64,000 nt of DNA from CAZJAH01 sp964544155. GTDB taxonomy: Bacteria; Bacteroidota; Ignavibacteria; Kapaibacteriales; UBA2268. A program made the position numbers and the translations under genes. How positions within the stretch are numbered: the stretch's first letter is position 1; every line of letters starts with the position of its first letter. The notes under the pieces are model-generated. The model was not told the DNA's origin. It did no database searches and worked only from the letters and a program-made list of their open reading frames with translations. The stretch covers positions 1 to 64,000 of the forward strand of contig CAZJAH010000003.1 of NCBI GenBank assembly GCA_964544155.1, read 5' to 3'. Below, in pieces: positions 61,453-64,000 of this stretch.

Positions 61453-62745
61453 TTAATCCAGCATTTTTCTTATGAAAGCCGGCTGCTCGCTAACTGATGA
61501 GCTCGCTGCTACTCTTGTTGTATTTTGTGAGCTGCCGAATTTCTCGTATTTAGACCGTTCTTTATCATTTTCGTTGGATTCGCCGGCATTTCTTCTCACG
61601 TAAGCCGGTGTGTCGAAGCGTTTGAGCTCTTTAAGGCCCCTTGGGGTTTCAACGTTAATATTCCTGGGTTGTGGCTGAGCCTGCCTTACAGGATTACCTA
61701 CAGTTACCCTTGGCTTCACGGTTTCATTGTTAGCAGGGAACATTTCCGTTGAAGGCCTCTGCTCACGTTTATAGTATCCGTTCTTGTTCTCGAACCCTGT
61801 AGCGACCACAGTTATCATGATTTCGTCCGAAGGTTCCTGATTCTGAACAACACCGTGTATAAGGTTAACTTCCTCGCCGGCTTCCTGCTCAACGATAGAA
61901 ACAGCCTCGGATATCTCGAGCATCGTAAGGTCAGAGCCGCCAGTTATATTAACCAAAACTCCTTTAGATCCCTTGATTGAAATACCGTCGAGCAGCGGCG
62001 ATTTAAGAGCGCTTTGAGTAGCCGCTTTAGCTCTGTCTTCGCCTGATGCCACACCGATACCCATAAGAGCATCACCCATGCCTTTCATAATGGTTTTAAC
62101 ATCAGCGAAATCAACGTTAATAACGCCGTGGCAACCGATAATATCGGAAATTCCACGGGTGGCATTGTAAAGGACTTCGTCTACTTTCTGGAAAGCCTCC
62201 TGAAATCCCGTATTTTTGTCGATTATTTCAAGCAGCCTCTGGTTAGGGATAACAATGAGAGCGTCAACAGTATCACGCAGCCGAGAAATTCCTTCTTCGG
62301 CTACCCTCATGCGTTTGCGGCCTTCCCACTGGAATGGCTTGGTAACGATACCAACCACGAGGGTTCCGATCTCCTGCGCTATTTGCGCTATTATAGGAGC
62401 TCCTCCGGTACCGGTGCCGCCGCCCATTCCCGCGGTGACAAAGATCATGTCGCTGCCTTTGAGTATTTCTTTTACTTCATCAATGTTCTCTTCAACGGCT
62501 TTTCCGCCGATCTCCGGATTGGCTCCCGCGCCCAGCCCTCTGGTAATTCCCGGGCCGATCTGAATCTTGTAGGGCGCTAAGTTGTGATCCAGAGCCTGTT
62601 TATCGGTATTAGCCGCGATAAAATCGACTCCCGCGAGGCCTCTGGATATCATATTGTTGATAGCATTGCCGCCGCCGCCGCCAACGCCTATAACTTTAAG
62701 CCTTGCGCCGTCCTGGTAGTGACTGGTATCGAGTTCAATCATCAT
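61453..62745 (-). CDS. ftsZ: cell division GTPase FtsZ
   Basis: 430 residues. Tubulin-like GTPase forming the division ring. Motifs: 'GVGGGGGNAINNM', 'AANTDKQALDHN', tubulin signature 'GGGTGTGGAPIIA' (about 105-117), 'NVDFADVKTIMKG' and the C-terminal peptide 'EQPAFIRKMLD', close to the FtsA-binding consensus. A linker of about 100 residues, rich in Arg, Pro and Asn, precedes it. It follows ftsA by 30 bases. Confidence 0.97.
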   Translation of the reverse strand: MMIELDTSHYQDGARLKVIGVGGGGGNAINNMISRGLAGVDFIAANTDKQALDHNLAPYKIQIGPGITRGLGAGANPEIGGKAVEENIDEVKEILKGSDMIFVTAGMGGGTGTGGAPIIAQIAQEIGTLVVGIVTKPFQWEGRKRMRVAEEGISRLRDTVDALIVIPNQRLLEIIDKNTGFQEAFQKVDEVLYNATRGISDIIGCHGVINVDFADVKTIMKGMGDALMGIGVASGEDRAKAATQSALKSPLLDGISIKGSKGVLVNITGGSDLTMLEISEAVSIVEQEAGEEVNLIHGVVQNQEPSDEIMITVVATGFENKNGYYKREQRPSTEMFPANNETVKPRVTVGNPVRQAQPQPRNINVETPRGLKELKRFDTPAYVRRNAGESNENDKERSKYEKFGSSQNTTRVAASSSVSEQPAFIRKMLD

Positions 62746-62775
62746 GAGACGTCCTATATTATTGTGTAATACTAT

Positions 62776-64000
62776 TTATAATTCTTCAATAAATTTCTTT
62801 ACTTTGTTGAAAATGTTTTTCTTTGCTTTCCCGTTTTTGACGCTGCCGTTTTCATGGTGTACTGAATCGACTTCTTTAATTGTGTTTGCAATTTCTTCTT
62901 CAGCGGCTGTCTGGTAGAGCTTATTTCTCATTCCATACAAGGCGAGCCCAACCGAAGTAGCGTATATAGGGCTTTCAACTTCCGGTGCAAGGCCAGAGTA
63001 TGTTATACCAGATGGGATTCCTATTTTAACGGGCATTTGGTATACCTCCTGGGCAAGTTCGTCTGTACCCTGCAACAGAGTGGTGCCGCCGGTGATAACC
63101 ACTCCCGCACCCAGGCGCTGATCGAACCCTGAACGCCTGATCTCAGCCATGGCAAATTCGAATATTTCTTCCATTCGGGGCTGGATAATCCTGCAAAGCT
63201 CACTTTTACGAATCTCCATTGGCTTTCTGCCTCCAATACCGGGTATCATGAATACATCGTCCCTTAATATGGAGCTTTCATGTGAATGTCCGAACTCGCG
63301 TTTTACTTTTTCTGCCTGATTGACTATCACGCCCAGGCCTTTGCGGATGTCATCGGTAACCTGCCTTCCCCCGATACCGATCACAGATGTATACCTTATA
63401 ATATTTTCTTCAAAAATTGCCACATCGGTTGTGCCGCCGCCAATATCCACAAGCGCTACTCCTACCTCTTTTTCCTCGGAAGTGAGCACCGAATGGCTGC
63501 TGGCAATTGGCTCCAGCACTATCTCTTTTGCTTTAAGGCCGTTTCTTTCCACACACTTATGAATATTCTGTATGGCCGTACTCAAACCGGTAACTACATG
63601 AACATTGGCTTCCATACGCACTCCGCTCATACCTACGGGATCATGAATGCCATCCTGCCCGTCAATTATAAAATCCTGGGGTATTACGTGCAGGATCCTT
63701 CTGTCCGATGGTATGGCTACCTTTTTAGCGTCATCCAGGAGCCTTTGTACGTCCGCTTTGGAAATCTCGCTATTCTGATCGGATATTCCGACTATGCAGC
63801 GGGTCTGGAATGATTCAATATGGTCTCCCGCTATACCGACAACGACTTCTTCGATTTTTATTCCGGATTGCTGTTCGGCCTGTTCGATCACGTTCCTGAT
63901 GGATTTAACCGTTCTGTCGATATTAACAACAACTCCTCGGTTAAGGCCTTCGCTTTCTGCGATTCCAATACCAAGTATCTTAAGATTATCCGGGGTCTGA
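62776..64000 (-). CDS. ftsA: cell division protein FtsA (5' end outside the window)
   Basis: At least 408 residues; the frame is open through to the window edge ('QTPDNLKILGIGIAESEGLN' at the start), so the first 25 or so residues are missing. An apparent start at 63891 is an internal GTG. Actin-like fold: 'VGIAGDHIESFQTRC', SHS2/1C region, 'VALVDIGGGTTDVAIFEE' (phosphate 2), 'VITGGTTLLQG' and 'YATSVGLALYGM'. The tail is a Lys-rich helix ('KNIFNKVKKFIEEL') that may bind membrane. It tethers FtsZ to the membrane. Confidence 0.95.
   Translation of the reverse strand, partial: QTPDNLKILGIGIAESEGLNRGVVVNIDRTVKSIRNVIEQAEQQSGIKIEEVVVGIAGDHIESFQTRCIVGISDQNSEISKADVQRLLDDAKKVAIPSDRRILHVIPQDFIIDGQDGIHDPVGMSGVRMEANVHVVTGLSTAIQNIHKCVERNGLKAKEIVLEPIASSHSVLTSEEKEVGVALVDIGGGTTDVAIFEENIIRYTSVIGIGGRQVTDDIRKGLGVIVNQAEKVKREFGHSHESSILRDDVFMIPGIGGRKPMEIRKSELCRIIQPRMEEIFEFAMAEIRRSGFDQRLGAGVVITGGTTLLQGTDELAQEVYQMPVKIGIPSGITYSGLAPEVESPIYATSVGLALYGMRNKLYQTAAEEEIANTIKEVDSVHHENGSVKNGKAKKNIFNKVKKFIEEL

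Noticed and set aside
1..64000. CRISPR array, integrase, transposase or phage genes
   Set aside because: No regularly spaced direct repeats and no such proteins in either strand.

Overview
The window is bacterial chromosome of about 42-45% GC (estimated by eye) from the Bacteroidota/Chlorobiota (FCB) side of the tree, most like Ignavibacteria or Candidatus Kapabacteria. The evidence is: four large secreted proteins with type IX secretion (T9SS) C-terminal sorting domains, a gingipain/PorU-type C25 peptidase, TonB-dependent receptors, a TAnnTTTG promoter element before the tRNA gene, a two-subunit methylmalonyl-CoA mutase and many weak Shine-Dalgarno sites. Placement below phylum is inference. 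There are no rRNA genes, CRISPR arrays, transposases or phage genes; the only RNA gene is tRNA-Glu(CTC).

Layout. 1-7.6 kb: a lipoprotein, a response regulator, a TlpA-like thioredoxin, a Rel (ppGpp) protein with a damaged hydrolase motif followed directly by a DUF1697 gene remnant, a coiled-coil two-gene unit, a dispersed repeat, DUF1801 and membrane genes, and a LytTR fragment. 7.7-11 kb: lysine 6-transaminase and a large unknown membrane protein. 11-22.7 kb: T9SS/outer-membrane block (1888-aa C25 peptidase, a TonB-receptor-like barrel, a VWA/WD40/cohesin cargo protein). 22.8-31 kb: tRNA-Glu, a decayed small gene, cutA-radC, DUF1015, trpS, a LiaF-like protein, an orphan nuoC, an MscS channel and rdgB. 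31-38 kb: propionate/methylmalonyl block (meaB, a secreted sugar-dehydrogenase-like lipoprotein, mutB, mutA). 38-45 kb: second copy of the dispersed repeat, comF with a probable CTG start, a MauE/DoxX protein, small stress-like genes, a lipoprotein plus TonB-dependent receptor, and a CPBP protease. 45-49 kb: lamin-tail T9SS cargo protein. 49-59 kb: a tightly packed minus-strand run panD, glmU N-terminal domain, mce, an exported TldD/TldE-like pair, wzz, O-antigen polymerase/ligase, and PBP2. 59-64 kb: an exported unknown protein, formiminotransferase-cyclodeaminase, then ftsZ and the truncated ftsA at the edge.

How genes work together: mutA/mutB/meaB with the distant mce give the propionyl-CoA to succinyl-CoA branch. 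The 49-59 kb run mixes cell-envelope synthesis (UDP-GlcNAc, polysaccharide polymerisation and chain length, PBP2) with an extracytoplasmic TldD/TldE-like protease pair. The T9SS cargo proteins suggest a heavily decorated surface. The most unusual items are the exported TldD/E pair and its operon setting, the CTG-started comF, the Rel with altered hydrolase and RxKD motifs, the DUF1697 remnant, two dispersed repeat families, and a protein carrying both a lipobox and a T9SS sorting domain.
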